This document shows, one piece after another, positions 17,477 to 27,408 of a stretch of DNA of 64,000 nt. The position numbers and the translations under genes were made by a program. The stretch's first letter is position 1, and every line of letters starts with the position of its first letter. The notes beneath the pieces were generated by a model. That model searched no databases, had not been told where the DNA came from, and saw nothing but the letters and a program-made list of their open reading frames with translations. The DNA is taken from contig NZ_AP019658.1 of the NCBI RefSeq assembly GCF_009938225.1, positions 372,001-436,000 of the forward strand, in the 5' to 3' direction. Source of the stretch: Vibrio ponticus. GTDB taxonomy: Bacteria; Pseudomonadota; Gammaproteobacteria; Enterobacterales; Vibrionaceae.

Positions 17477-18394
17477 ATGGACAAGGGAAGGATTAAGGTT
17501 GTGATCCTCGAAACAGAGCACGTCATGGAGTCGGCTGCTGCTGGGATCAGCGATATTTTAGCGGTCGCGAACTACGTGTTAGACGCTCCGTTATTCATGG
17601 TGACTAAGGTTAATTGTTCAGAATTACCCGTTGAGTCTGTGCCTGATGTGGTATTTATTCCGCCGCGAAAAATTGGCGCGGATATCCATTACGACCCAAC
17701 TTTACTGACAACCCTAAAGCAATGGCATGGGCAGGGGTGCACCGTGGCAGCCAACTGCGCAAGTGTGTTTTGGTTGGGGTACGCGGGTTTATTGGAAAAT
17801 AGAGCCGCCACCACTCATTGGAAATTGTGCGATCAACTTGCGAGTGAATTTCCTGCAATGGCAGATGTTAAACGCCATGAGATGGTCGTCGACGAAGGCA
17901 GTGTGGTGACGGGTTCGGGTCTATTTGCTTTCCAAGATTTAGCTCTTCATCTTATCGCTCGTTACGCAGGTTTTGATCTTGCTAAAGAAGTGGCTGATAT
18001 TTGTCTGCTGGACTTCTCTGGACGGCTACAAGCCTATTACGAGCGTTTTTTGCCAGACTTGAGCCATGGGAATGCGTTGGTCTTGAAAGCTCAGCAATAT
18101 TGTCATCACACGCCATTAGATGAGCAAAGTAACAAAGCCATGGCGGATATTTGCTGTGTGAGTGAGAAAACCTTAACGCGGGCGTTTAAAAAGGTACTCA
18201 ACCTGACCCCACAACAGTATCGACTGAACTATAAAATGGATGTCGCCAAACGAGAAATGAACATCAATAAATCGACAGTAGAACAGGTGGCCTTTTTGTT
18301 GGGGTATAACGATGTGAGTAACTTTACCCGAGTATTTAAGAAGGTGGTGGGAATCACACCGACCCATTATCGTTCAAGGTTTGCCACAGACTAA
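17477..18394 (+). CDS. GATase1-like AraC family transcriptional regulator (FtrA/GlxA type)
   Basis: 305 residues from ATG 17477, preceded by AAGG at a proper distance; the longer frame from 17369 runs into the divergent gene. N-terminal DJ-1/PfpI-like domain (about 5-185) with the elbow Cys94 in AANCASVFWLG and the TTHW motif at 112-115. C-terminal AraC domain with two helix-turn-helix units (about 210-305): CCVSEKTLTRAFKKVLNLTP and FLLGYNDVSNFTRVFKKVVG. Such regulators respond to small amides, betaine or amino acids. Divergent from the isochorismatase-like gene, which is its likely target. Confidence 0.92.
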   Translation: MDKGRIKVVILETEHVMESAAAGISDILAVANYVLDAPLFMVTKVNCSELPVESVPDVVFIPPRKIGADIHYDPTLLTTLKQWHGQGCTVAANCASVFWLGYAGLLENRAATTHWKLCDQLASEFPAMADVKRHEMVVDEGSVVTGSGLFAFQDLALHLIARYAGFDLAKEVADICLLDFSGRLQAYYERFLPDLSHGNALVLKAQQYCHHTPLDEQSNKAMADICCVSEKTLTRAFKKVLNLTPQQYRLNYKMDVAKREMNINKSTVEQVAFLLGYNDVSNFTRVFKKVVGITPTHYRSRFATD

Positions 18395-18459
18395 ATTTGC
18401 TCAATATGAGATGTAATTGGTTGATGATGATTGTTAGACAGGTAAACACAAAAATAGCA

Positions 18460-18493
18460 AAGCAGATTGACGAATTACTCCGCCAATCTGCTT
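18460..18493 (-). terminator. Terminator at the end of the opp/dpp-type operon
   Basis: AAGCAGATTG / CAATCTGCTT 10-bp perfect stem, 14-base loop. On the minus strand it is followed by TTGCTATTTTT, and it starts 12 bp after the last operon gene. It may also serve the convergent AraC-type gene. Confidence 0.78.
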
Positions 18494-18505
18494 ATAACGC
18501 GGTGA

Positions 18506-19414
18506 CTACGATTTAGGATCGATTGCTTCTTGCAAGCCATCACCGAGAAAGTTGATGGTTACTACAGTACATAGCACCATAATGCCCGGATATACGGCGG
18601 CCATTGGGTAAACCCAAAGAGCTTCACGTGCGTTTTGCAACATGTTACCCCATGATGGTGTTGGTGGATTAATACCAAAGCCTAAGAAGCTTAAAGCACT
18701 TTCGGTCAGAATCGCCACCCCGATGCCAAGAGTCGTTGCAGTAATAACCGGAGCAATTACATTTGGTACGATATGACGCATCATAATAAACCAATGGCTC
18801 GCACCGTAACCAATTGCTGCTTGTACGTATTCGCGATGTTTAACAGACAGTGTATTAGAGCGCACTAGACGAGCGGCAAATGGCCATCCTAGCAGTGACA
18901 AGACGACCACTAGGCGATAGATACTAAAGCTATCGCTGCGCACGAGCTCTTCAGAGAAACCCAGTTTAGTCATGTCGATACTTTGGATCAGGATCAGTAG
19001 CATGATGCCTGGTAAGCTGATGATGAAATCTGCAGCACGCATGATAAAGGCATCTACGCGCCCACCGTGATAACCTGCGATCACCCCCAGTGTGGTACCA
19101 ATCACTGATGTGACGATTGCCGCCATAAAGGCAAACGTCAGTGATACCTGACCGCCAAGCAGTAGGCGAGTCAATATATCGCGACCTAATTCATCTGTGC
19201 CGAGTAAATGAAGATCACTGGGACCTTCATAGCGGCTAAATAAGTTATCTTCAAATGGGTCGACACCTAACCATTGACCGATAGTGCCAGCACCAAAACA
19301 AACTGCAGTAAGTAGAACGAGAAAGACCATGGAAACCATAGCCAGCTTGTGACGTGAAAGTCGCTGCGCCACTTGAATCCATGGGTTTTGACTACGTTTA
19401 ACAATATAGCTCAT
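18506..19414 (-). CDS. Peptide/oligosaccharide ABC permease, DppC/OppC type
   Basis: 302 residues, six membrane segments, with the N-terminal cytoplasmic extension usual for OppC/DppC. The EAA-type docking loop is near YVQAAIGYGASHWFIMMRHI, followed by the conserved SALSFLGFGINPPTPSWGNM near residues 240-260. It works with the DppB-type protein as inner-membrane pore. It is the last gene of the five-gene operon; its ATG region shares its first base with the stop of the preceding permease (19414). The substrate is dictated by the binding protein at 22194. Confidence 0.95.
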   Translation of the reverse strand: MSYIVKRSQNPWIQVAQRLSRHKLAMVSMVFLVLLTAVCFGAGTIGQWLGVDPFEDNLFSRYEGPSDLHLLGTDELGRDILTRLLLGGQVSLTFAFMAAIVTSVIGTTLGVIAGYHGGRVDAFIMRAADFIISLPGIMLLILIQSIDMTKLGFSEELVRSDSFSIYRLVVVLSLLGWPFAARLVRSNTLSVKHREYVQAAIGYGASHWFIMMRHIVPNVIAPVITATTLGIGVAILTESALSFLGFGINPPTPSWGNMLQNAREALWVYPMAAVYPGIMVLCTVVTINFLGDGLQEAIDPKS

Positions 19415-20379
19415 TAGCGATTCCCCTTTGTTAAATCAATACGAGGGTCAACTTTCGAGTAGAGAATGTCGGCGATAAAGTTCATGATCAAAATGGCAAA
19501 CGTTGCGACCATAAAGCACAGCATTGCCACGTTGTAGTCATTGTTGTTGATTGAATCGACCGTTAACTTACCAATCCCTGGCCAACTAAAAATAGTCTCA
19601 GTAAGAACCGCGCCACTCATCAGAGTTGCAACGTCCATCGCTAATACCGTGATCATTGGCAACATGCCGTTTTTAATACAGTGTTTGAAAAGTACTCGGC
19701 TAGAAGAGGCGCCTTTGGCTTTGGCTGTGCGGACAAAATCCTGTCTGAATACTTCCAACATACTTGAGCGCATAAAACGAGAGATAGAAGCGATACTCAA
19801 CAATGTTAGGCTTAAAATTGGTAGTGCCATATATCTGAGTTTTTCCAGTCCTTGGACGCCTTCTGCTTCGCCTGTGCCACCGGCTGGGAATATTGGCAAC
19901 ATCACTGAGAAAACCATAATCAGCATCAGCGCAAGCCATGCCGCAGGTGTAGAAAGGAAGAAATAGGTAATACCGCTTATGATGTAATCCGTCGCTTTGT
20001 TTTGTTTCACGGCACAGATAATACCGATAGGCAAAGCAATAAAAATAGACAGTAAAGTGCCGCTACCAACGAGTAGCAAGGTGTTTTTCATTGCATCCCA
20101 AAGTACATCGATAGCGGGCATTTTGAACACACGCGAATCACCAAGGTTGCCTTGTAAAGCATCACCTAGCCAAATGAAGTAACGAACATACACAGGTTGG
20201 TCTAAGCCAAGCTCTGCTTTGAGACGTGCAATATCTTCTGAAGTGATATTTGGGTTACTTTGCGCAAGCAGATCAATAGGATCGCCAGGCATTAGCCCCA
20301 TAAGGTTATACGCAGCAAAGGAAGCTAAAAATAGCACCAGCACCATTTGCAAAATACGTGAAATATAAAAGCTCTTCAT
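19414..20379 (-). CDS. Peptide/oligosaccharide ABC permease, DppB/OppB type
   Basis: 321 residues with six membrane helices. Clear DppB features: the start YISRILQMVLVLFLASFAAY, the MPGDPIDLL motif around residues 30-38, the EAA loop FVRTAKAKGASSSRVLFKHC near 215-235 and TIFSWPGIGKL near 265-275. Forms a heterodimer with the DppC-type protein. It lies 42 bp after the second ATPase gene and overlaps the next permease. Confidence 0.95.
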   Translation of the reverse strand: MKSFYISRILQMVLVLFLASFAAYNLMGLMPGDPIDLLAQSNPNITSEDIARLKAELGLDQPVYVRYFIWLGDALQGNLGDSRVFKMPAIDVLWDAMKNTLLLVGSGTLLSIFIALPIGIICAVKQNKATDYIISGITYFFLSTPAAWLALMLIMVFSVMLPIFPAGGTGEAEGVQGLEKLRYMALPILSLTLLSIASISRFMRSSMLEVFRQDFVRTAKAKGASSSRVLFKHCIKNGMLPMITVLAMDVATLMSGAVLTETIFSWPGIGKLTVDSINNNDYNVAMLCFMVATFAILIMNFIADILYSKVDPRIDLTKGNR

Positions 20380-20421
20380 AATACATCCGAGTTATTTAGT
20401 CTGCTTTTGTGGTTTGTCGAG

Positions 20422-21249
20422 TTATGCAGATTTACGTTGTACTTGATTACGGCGACGGGCATTGCCGATATCAGGTACTGCGTTTAGCAGCTCTTGACTG
20501 TATGGGTGTTTTGGTTGGGCGAAGAAAGCTTCCTTCGTCGCTTGTTCTACTAGTTCACCACTTTTCATCACCACAATGTCATGAGCGAGGTGGTAAACCA
20601 CCGCCATATCATGGCTGATAAAGAAGAACGCAATACCGTGTTCTTGTTGTAGATCTTTAAATAAGTTCAGGATTTGAGATTGAACCGATACATCAAGTGC
20701 AGAAAGAGGTTCGTCAGCAATGATCAGTTCCGGTTTGAGCATTAAGGCGCGAGCAATCGCAATACGTTGTCTTTGACCACCGGAAAACTCATGCGGGTAA
20801 CGTGTTAGCACATCTTCATGCATGCCAACCCATTCCAGTACTTCTAGTGCGCGAGCTCGTTGTGACTGTTTATCGCCTATACCATTGACCTTCATTGGTT
20901 CGATCAGAGAGTCAAGGATTGGCATACGTGGGTTTAATGCAGAATATGGGTCTTGAAATACCAGACCAATTTTTTGTCTGAGTGGACGTTGAGCTTTGCT
21001 GCTTAATCGAGAAACTTCTTGCCCAGAAATTAGAATATCACCCGAATCCGGAGTTTCGAGCATACTTACCATACGTCCAAGCGTGGACTTGCCGGAGCCT
21101 GATTCGCCAACCACTGCGAGCGTTTTACCGGCTTCCAGAGTCAGGGATACGTTTTTCGTCACGTGAAGCATTTGGCGCTCACGTCCAAAAATAGAACCGG
21201 GATCTAAAATGTAGTGTTTTTGCAGATTTTTTACTTCAAGCAAGGCCAT
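20422..21249 (-). CDS. Peptide-type ABC transporter ATPase, OppF/DppF type
   Basis: 275 residues. Walker A GESGSGKST near 50-58, signature FSGGQRQRIAIARAL near 150-164, Walker B LIIADEPLSALD near 172-183 and the switch His in FFISHDM. The C-terminal HPYSQELLNAVPD is the typical OppD/F iron-sulfur-less tail region. Its start base coincides with the end of the OppD-type gene, so the two are translationally coupled. It energises import with its partner ATPase. Confidence 0.95.
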   Translation of the reverse strand: MALLEVKNLQKHYILDPGSIFGRERQMLHVTKNVSLTLEAGKTLAVVGESGSGKSTLGRMVSMLETPDSGDILISGQEVSRLSSKAQRPLRQKIGLVFQDPYSALNPRMPILDSLIEPMKVNGIGDKQSQRARALEVLEWVGMHEDVLTRYPHEFSGGQRQRIAIARALMLKPELIIADEPLSALDVSVQSQILNLFKDLQQEHGIAFFFISHDMAVVYHLAHDIVVMKSGELVEQATKEAFFAQPKHPYSQELLNAVPDIGNARRRNQVQRKSA

Positions 21250-22178
21250 TATGATACACCTCCAATGGTTGCTTTGCGCTTCTTAGCCACTTCCACATAG
21301 TGATCATACAGTTCAGGACAGCGGTCGCGGAACGTGTAGTTGTCACCACGCATGTCGAGTGGTGGAACACTACCGGGAATAGCTGGAAGACGGTCTACAT
21401 TGACGCCAACTCGAGGAATGGTATCGAGTAAGGCTTGGGTATAAGGGTGTTGAGGGTTATCAAATATTTCGTTTACGTCTGCAAACTCAACAACTTGACC
21501 TGCATACATCACCATCACGCGATCAGAAATTTGTGAGACAACCCCGAGCGAGTGGCTAATAAACTGAATCGCTGTTCCGGTGGTCTCGCGTAACTCTTCA
21601 AGAAGGTCGAGAACTTGAGCTTGAACGGTTACATCGAGCGCCGTAGTCGGTTCATCGGCAATCAGTACTTTCGGCTTGCATGCCAGTGCCATGGCAATCA
21701 TAACGCGTTGGCGCATGCCGCCTGAAAGCTCATGAGGGAAAGCGCGTGCGCGTTTTTCTGGAAAAGGAATATGCACTTGTTTCAACATTTCAATGGCACG
21801 ATTCATCGCTTCTGCTTTGGATACGTTTTCATGAATGATGAACATTTCGGCAACTTGTTCGCCGATAGTAATTACCGGATTTAAGGCGGTCATTGGCTCT
21901 TGGAAGATCATGCCAATGCCTTCGCCACGGATTTTTTGGTAACGCTTTTCAGACATCCCAACTAGGTTTTCACCTTGAAACAGGATTTCACCTGATAGTT
22001 TGAGCTTTTTATCCAGTAGCCCCATAACTGAGAGAGAGGTGAGTGATTTACCACAACCTGATTCACCAACAATGCCGAGTATTTCTCCCGACTTAATCTG
22101 ATAGTTGACATCCTTTACTGCAAAGTGTGGCCCTACGGCCACACTCATATTGCGGACGTCTAAAATGATTTCACTCAT
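21249..22178 (-). CDS. Peptide-type ABC transporter ATPase, OppD/DppD type
   Basis: 309 residues. Walker [10 protein letters not shown] near 37-45, Q-loop [12 protein letters not shown], signature [15 protein letters not shown] near 158-172 and Walker [13 protein letters not shown] near 180-191. The C-terminal extension with [15 protein letters not shown] and later RCPELYD belongs to the OppD type. It starts 15 bp after the binding-protein gene and overlaps the second ATPase gene. Confidence 0.95.
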   Translation of the reverse strand: MSEIILDVRNMSVAVGPHFAVKDVNYQIKSGEILGIVGESGCGKSLTSLSVMGLLDKKLKLSGEILFQGENLVGMSEKRYQKIRGEGIGMIFQEPMTALNPVITIGEQVAEMFIIHENVSKAEAMNRAIEMLKQVHIPFPEKRARAFPHELSGGMRQRVMIAMALACKPKVLIADEPTTALDVTVQAQVLDLLEELRETTGTAIQFISHSLGVVSQISDRVMVMYAGQVVEFADVNEIFDNPQHPYTQALLDTIPRVGVNVDRLPAIPGSVPPLDMRGDNYTFRDRCPELYDHYVEVAKKRKATIGGVS

Positions 22179-22193
22179 AGACTTCCCAATGAC

Positions 22194-23864
22194 TTAGTTA
22201 CTACGTGTCCAGTTCTCTACCCAGAAGCTTGAGTAATTCTGGTGACCAGTTGGCTCAACGCCTTTAAGCCATTTAGGTAGAATGTAGCTATCCGCGCGGT
22301 AGTAGAGTGGGATGGCTGGCAGTTGGGTTGCGTAATGGTTTTGGTATTGCTTCCAAAGCGCCATACGTTTTTCAACGTTTAGTTCTGCTTCGATTTGGTC
22401 GATCAGCTTATCCATTTCTGGGTTTGAGTAACCACCAAAGTTTTGACCCGCCCAGTTATTTGCTTCAGTAGGAATGAATTCTGAGTGCATCATTGTACGT
22501 GGTGTGTTTTCAGGAGCAGAACTCCAGGCAAACATGGCCAAACCTTTGTGCTGACGCTGAGTTAGAGTGGTACCGAAGTAAACACGCGCAGTTTGGTTGT
22601 TAATAACTGCTTTGATACCGACTTTTTTCCACTGACCTTGAGCGAACTGTTGTACAAGCTCACGCGTCTTGTTGCCAGAAGTGGTCATGAACTCGAGTTC
22701 CAGTGGTTTGCCGTTCTTCATTTGAACGCCATTCACTAGCTCGTAACCTGCCTCTTTTAGCAGTGCTTTCGCTTTTTCTGGGTTGTAACCATAGAAAGGC
22801 GTTTCTTTAGAGAATGATGCATCGAGTGGGCTCACGTTAGAAGAAGCGACTTGTTGCTGACCTTCAAATAGTTTCTCAGTGATCAGCTCGCGATCCAATC
22901 CATACAGTAGAGCTTGACGGACGCGCACGTCTTTCAGATGTTCGTTTTCTAGTTGCAGATCTAGGTGCTCGTATAGAGAAGCCGGACGAATGTCGACTAC
23001 GTATTTGTCACCAAACTTTTTCTTAAACTGCAGAGCTTGGTCCAGTGTGAGACCGAGTTCTCCTGGGATGTAGTCGATATCGCCTGATAGAAGGTTTGCT
23101 TGCAGTGCTTGCGTATCAGAAATGATTTTCAGCGTGATATCTTTAAATTCAGGTTGTTTACCTTTCCAATGTTCGCTTGCTTCAAGTCTAACAAATTGAC
23201 CTTGTTTGAGCTGAGCAATAGTGAAAGGACCATTGTACAGACCAGGGTTATCAGCCTCAGTTACGTACTTAGTTTTTAGGTGGTACTCTTTCGGGTTGGC
23301 ATCGAAAATTGCTTTTTCAATATGCGTAGGTAGCGCATTCGGGATGTAATCTGCGTTGTATTTGTATGAAACGCTATCGACGAACACTTCGACAGTGTGA
23401 TCATCAATCACGTTTAGTTTTTCAATTTTTTGCAAAGTAGCCAGCTGAGCGTTGCCTTGAACTTGGTCTGATGTCGCGACTTCGTGCCAGAAAGCCACAT
23501 CTTTAGCCGTTAACGGTGTACCATCACCCCAGAAAAGGTCTTTCTTTAGCGAGATGGTCATCTTCACACCTTGCTTACTTTCACCCTCTTTGGCATCTGG
23601 ACGATCAATGATTTCTGCTAGACCGTTCTCGAACGTCGGTACTTCTTCACATAAGAAACACTCAAGTTTCCAATCTGGGTTGTAGCCAAGTGTATCGCGG
23701 TAAGTAAAGCCGTGTGTGTAGGTTTTGGCCACCATGCTATCAATAACAGGGTGAAGCGTAGATGGGTATTGTGAGATACCGATAGTAAGCTTATCTTCCG
23801 CTGCAACGGATGCACCACTAAATAAAGCCGCAGCGGTTGCAAGTGTGACTAGTTTTAATTTCAT
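22194..23864 (-). CDS. ABC transporter periplasmic binding protein, DppA/OppA (SBP family 5) type
   Basis: 556 residues from ATG 23864 (AAGGAG site; a few extra upstream codons are in frame but unneeded). Signal peptide with core LVTLATAAALFSGASVAA, cleavage near residue 23. Family-5 features: LTIGISQYPSTLHPVID at the mature start, the FWGDGTPLTAKDVAFWHEVA signature near 120-140 and NLLSGDIDYIPG. Two Cys close together (LECFLCEE) may form a disulfide. The family binds peptides, nickel or oligosaccharides; in vibrios related operons import chitin-derived sugars, so the ligand should not be assumed to be a peptide. First gene of the operon. Confidence 0.93.
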   Translation of the reverse strand: MKLKLVTLATAAALFSGASVAAEDKLTIGISQYPSTLHPVIDSMVAKTYTHGFTYRDTLGYNPDWKLECFLCEEVPTFENGLAEIIDRPDAKEGESKQGVKMTISLKKDLFWGDGTPLTAKDVAFWHEVATSDQVQGNAQLATLQKIEKLNVIDDHTVEVFVDSVSYKYNADYIPNALPTHIEKAIFDANPKEYHLKTKYVTEADNPGLYNGPFTIAQLKQGQFVRLEASEHWKGKQPEFKDITLKIISDTQALQANLLSGDIDYIPGELGLTLDQALQFKKKFGDKYVVDIRPASLYEHLDLQLENEHLKDVRVRQALLYGLDRELITEKLFEGQQQVASSNVSPLDASFSKETPFYGYNPEKAKALLKEAGYELVNGVQMKNGKPLELEFMTTSGNKTRELVQQFAQGQWKKVGIKAVINNQTARVYFGTTLTQRQHKGLAMFAWSSAPENTPRTMMHSEFIPTEANNWAGQNFGGYSNPEMDKLIDQIEAELNVEKRMALWKQYQNHYATQLPAIPLYYRADSYILPKWLKGVEPTGHQNYSSFWVENWTRSN

Positions 23865-24435
23865 TCGTTTTGATCTCCTTATCATTATTAATGATTAACA
23901 ACGTTAGTAGGGTCGTAGGATAAAAATTAACTCCCTTAAGCTACGCCCAAAAACAACCATTTTAGAGTCTCATTATCTGCTCATTAATTGATGAGCGAAA
24001 ATTCTGCCGTTTAGCCTGATGACAAGGTTAATATTCTTCATTATGTCAATAGTCGGCAGTCTAATGGCGTAATGCTAACAATTTTTAGTTGGCTAACCAA
24101 GGTAAGGCGTGTGAATTTATGTTAATGATTTATTTGACAAAAATGAATTTAAGTTAATATTTGCTTAAACTTAAAGGGTCGCTCGCACTACTAATGAAAA
24201 TCATACAAATGACAATTATTGTTTATATGATTTGTGTCGCAAAGTGGTTTTCATGGTGTGGATATATGTGATTTATAAATAATCTTTCGATTAGTGAGTA
24301 ATTGCAGGGATATATTTTGTGAATAACGATTGCATTTTCAATGTCATGGTTGATGATTCTAAATGTCTTATTTTTGCTAATGATGGATGGTTTGGGTTAT
24401 AACTCATATTTGCTCGTGACGTGCTTCTAAAATAT

Positions 24436-24568
24436 CCTTATCTTTTATCGAATTATGGTGAAAAAGATAAGGGCATTACTAAATTAAAGTAAAAAATATT
24501 CCCTTACTTTAATTGATGTTTTAGTGCTTTTTTCCCAGAAGGGCTGAGATATTAAATAAATATCTCAG
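24436..24568. repeat. Three successive perfect hairpins in a gene-free stretch
   Basis: Within the 23865-24676 gap, which has no supported gene, three stems follow each other: CCTTATCTTTT / AAAAGATAAGG (24436-24472, 11 bp), AATTAAAGTAA / TTACTTTAATT (24482-24514, 11 bp) and CTGAGATATT / AATATCTCAG (24544-24568, 10 bp). The arms are unrelated in sequence, so this is not one duplicated repeat. The rest of the gap must hold the opp-type promoter; I see no other clear element. Confidence 0.6.
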
Positions 24569-24676
24569 TGGATTGCGCCAGACGGACTGAAGTAATCAAA
24601 CATGTATGTGACTTCAGAAGCAATATTGATAGCTTTGCTTACCCAAGCTGTGGTGATTATTAAATGTCATATGTGT

Positions 24677-24916
24677 TTACATCGAGCCGTAGGTGGCAAG
24701 TAACCCTATAGGAAGCAATAGAATCCACTGTGGTAGTGTAAAAAAGACACGAAGTTTAAAGAAGTACCAGCCAACACTGATGAAAACTAAAGTAAATAAG
24801 AGATAAAGCAGACCAAGGAGTAGTGTGGTCGTATAGAGTTGGCTGAAGCCAAACCAACCTGTGTATGTAAGAATTAAGGAGTTAAAAAGCAGAGTGGTTG
24901 AAACTAATTGCCCCAC
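24677..24916 (-). CDS. Possible small hydrophobic membrane protein
   Basis: 79-residue frame with a GTG start at 24916. Two or three hydrophobic stretches are visible (LLLGLLYLLFTLVFISVGWY, then LPQWILLLPIGLLATYG), which would fit a small inner-membrane protein. However, the GTG sits inside the hairpin that follows the lipoprotein gene, no ribosome site is visible and there is no ATG. It may be a real gene with a poor start, a gene remnant, or an accidental frame. Confidence 0.35.
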   Translation of the reverse strand: MGQLVSTTLLFNSLILTYTGWFGFSQLYTTTLLLGLLYLLFTLVFISVGWYFFKLRVFFTLPQWILLLPIGLLATYGSM

Positions 24917-24939
24917 AACTTTGCGGAGCGGGGCAATTA
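24905..24939 (-). terminator. Hairpin just after the lipoprotein gene
   Basis: TAATTGCCCC / GGGGCAATTA, 10-bp perfect stem with 15-base loop, starting 5 bp after the lipoprotein stop at 24944. On the minus strand only a short GTTT follows, so termination may be incomplete. Confidence 0.6.
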
Positions 24940-24943
24940 AGGG

Positions 24944-26866
24944 TTACTGTTGCGTGTTATAAATTGGCTTCAAAACATAATTAAGGTCATTGTAGTTCTC
25001 ATAAACAACGACGGAATTACCGTTTGAGTCAATTGGTAATGAGTGGTACCAATCAGAATCTGAACCATCTCCGAGTCCCAAATTACTTAAATTGAAGGTA
25101 GAGGAGACAGCACTTCTGGTGTCGAAGTGATAGTTAAATATCACATTATGAAGTAGACCTGTTACACCATCTGGCGTTGAAAATGCGATTAAGTCATCAA
25201 ACAAAAAATCGTGCCTATCAATCTTCCAAGTTTGGGTATCCATGGTAACCTCCTCGGTTTCTAGGTCGAGGATAATGAAGGCGAGTCCTAAGTATAATTC
25301 GCCATTAAAGCTGTCTCTATAACTTACGACTGTCGTTACGTTATTGTAATTGCTGTTGTAGTAAGTTTTAACGACTTCACGCACATCGCTCCTGTCTACA
25401 AAGGTTCCGTTTAGGGCTGGGATTGGAAGGTGACCCGAGCCAACACTAACGCCACCTATTGTATAAGCGAAGCCTGTATTGTATTGGTTAACTCTGACTA
25501 TCTTACTCCAGTCTTGACAATACATTCTCGATAATGGGTGTGTGTGGCATTTTCTCGAAGAAAGAGTTTCAGACGAGATTTGTGTCATTTCTGACAAGTC
25601 ATCACTGACTAGATAGTATTGTTCCCCAAAGTGACTATCAAGCAAGGTAATATACAAGTTGCCATCAGCGTCGATAGAAACAGATCCTCCATCGGGATCG
25701 CCCCAAGCGAAATCTGGGTCTCTAAATGGATAAGATTTCCATGTTCCATCCGTTTCCATTATTTGTATAAAGACCGTGCCCGATATCGTCTCCGCACGAA
25801 TGAAGGTATTTTTGTAAGGTTCGTAAGTGGTTGCATCATTTAGCGTGTCAGGAAAACGCTCAAAATTAACAACACTAACGAGTTGTTTGGGTGGCTTCTC
25901 TTCACCAAGTGCATCTATTTTAAAAATGATAGGCTTGGATTTGTCTTTACCATCATCAGCGTTAATGAAGACAGTGTAATTACCTTTTTCAGGCACTCCT
26001 GAAAGGATACCATTTGAAATTGTAAGACCTTCAACCATTGGGGTGATATCGAATGTTAACGAGTCACCATCTCTATCCGAAAATAAGATGTTCAAGTCAA
26101 TGTCTGTGATTGGTTCACCGTCATAAGTAATGCTAACATCCTGGATTGTGCCTTCTACTTTTGGTCTAAAATTTTGATTAAAGTTGAAGCCATTATTATT
26201 TTTGTCAAAATTCAGGGAGTACTCCTCGAGGTCTTCTGTATCTATGTTACTTATGGCGTTTCCTACAGAGGAAAGAGTATTCAATATCAGGTTTGTCTCC
26301 GATGGGTGATCGCGAAGCATGTCGTTAATAACCTGGGATATTGACTTGAACTGTTTGTTGGTTACATTTTCACTTTTAGTCCAGTCGGTTGAGCTGATTT
26401 TTTTGAGCTCATCAGGTGTCCCCAAACTTGGAAGTTTTTCGAAGACTTTAGTGTAAGGGTCTTCGTCATCGAATGTTGCGGCGAGTGTAGACCATGGTGA
26501 GAGTACGGTTTCACCATGAGCAGCTACGTATGTTTGTCCAGTCGACGCAAGACCGCGGTCTTTATCAATAGACACTCCCGCGCGAATGATTGCAATTATA
26601 TCAATGTCGTTAAGTTTTGATTTTTCGAATGTCGCGATCCCATTTGCGTTTGTGAGCGCGGTTTCTTCATCTGGGTCACATTGACCGTTTTTATTCGAGT
26701 CGAGACATACTGTCGCCTTTTCCCAGACTCCATCAATAACCATTACCGAAGCAGTATCGGGGGATGACGCATTTGAAGAGTCAGATGATCCGTCCCCTCC
26801 TCCTCCGCAGCCAGCTAAAGAGAGAAGGATTAGTGAAGAAAGCGTAGTACGTTTGTTTATGTTCAT
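24944..26866 (-). CDS. Large lipoprotein with Ca-binding-like loop and Ig-like domain, function unknown
   Basis: 640 residues. Signal peptide ends in a lipobox (LSLAGC, Cys20) followed by a Gly/Ser-rich linker. Near residues 55-70 DSNKNGQCDPDE forms an EF-hand-like calcium loop. Around 255-320 a cadherin/He-PIG-like domain is suggested by SDRDGDSLTFDITP and PEKGNYTVFINADDGK. The C-terminal half is beta-rich with aromatic and Asp repeats that may form a propeller-like module. Exported, lipid-anchored, probably at the outer membrane. I do not recognise the family; an adhesin or sugar-binding role is only a guess. It is monocistronic. Confidence 0.8.
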   Translation of the reverse strand: MNINKRTTLSSLILLSLAGCGGGGDGSSDSSNASSPDTASVMVIDGVWEKATVCLDSNKNGQCDPDEETALTNANGIATFEKSKLNDIDIIAIIRAGVSIDKDRGLASTGQTYVAAHGETVLSPWSTLAATFDDEDPYTKVFEKLPSLGTPDELKKISSTDWTKSENVTNKQFKSISQVINDMLRDHPSETNLILNTLSSVGNAISNIDTEDLEEYSLNFDKNNNGFNFNQNFRPKVEGTIQDVSITYDGEPITDIDLNILFSDRDGDSLTFDITPMVEGLTISNGILSGVPEKGNYTVFINADDGKDKSKPIIFKIDALGEEKPPKQLVSVVNFERFPDTLNDATTYEPYKNTFIRAETISGTVFIQIMETDGTWKSYPFRDPDFAWGDPDGGSVSIDADGNLYITLLDSHFGEQYYLVSDDLSEMTQISSETLSSRKCHTHPLSRMYCQDWSKIVRVNQYNTGFAYTIGGVSVGSGHLPIPALNGTFVDRSDVREVVKTYYNSNYNNVTTVVSYRDSFNGELYLGLAFIILDLETEEVTMDTQTWKIDRHDFLFDDLIAFSTPDGVTGLLHNVIFNYHFDTRSAVSSTFNLSNLGLGDGSDSDWYHSLPIDSNGNSVVVYENYNDLNYVLKPIYNTQQ

Positions 26867-27282
26867 TTTCTCGATCCCTATCCAATTGAGTAGGGATAGA
26901 TTTAAACAAACGTCTTACACAAAACCAACTCTACTATATAAATAACCATGATTTTTGATCTGTTTTAGAATATCCATCAATATGGATATGTAATTTGTAA
27001 AAATGTTATTTTCATTATTGTATACAACGGGTATAAATGTGCGATCTATATAATCGAAAGTTAATTTTGGTTTTGCTGAGTGCATGAAAGTTCGTGTTAT
27101 TGTAAGTGTGAAAGTGGTGGGTGGGTATTCCCATGTTAAATGGAAAACTTCTCCTTTATAGTGTTGAATGCTGTTTTATTATAATGTTTTTAAATGGAAT
27201 TAACCCTTTGTAATAATTGAAACTGGTTCTTGAACTGGCATGATTTCATATTCAACCTTTTTCTTGCGCGCTCTTTAGATGT

Positions 27283-27408
27283 TTATTTGTATTGGTGTAT
27301 AAATCTTGACTTGAGGAAGGGTTTCACTGGGTCCACCTGACCAGCAAATACATGTACTAATGTGGTAAATAGGCCAAGTATGCCTGCGCTCAATATCCAG
27401 ATATTCAT
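27283..27408 (-). pseudogene. Possible remnant of a small membrane protein
   Basis: 41-residue frame beginning MNIWILSAGILGLFTTLVHV and then FAGQVDPVKPFL, the look of a first membrane helix with a polar hairpin as in small four-helix membrane proteins of about 130 residues. It stops after 41 codons with no continuation that I can follow, and no ribosome site is clear. It lies in the 799-bp gap 26867-27665, which otherwise shows nothing I can support. Truncation or a very small gene are both possible. Confidence 0.3.

Noticed and set aside
22194..23864. Assignment as a chitin-oligosaccharide binding protein
   Set aside because: Vibrio chitin uptake uses the same binding-protein family, but no chitin genes are nearby; the ligand was left open.
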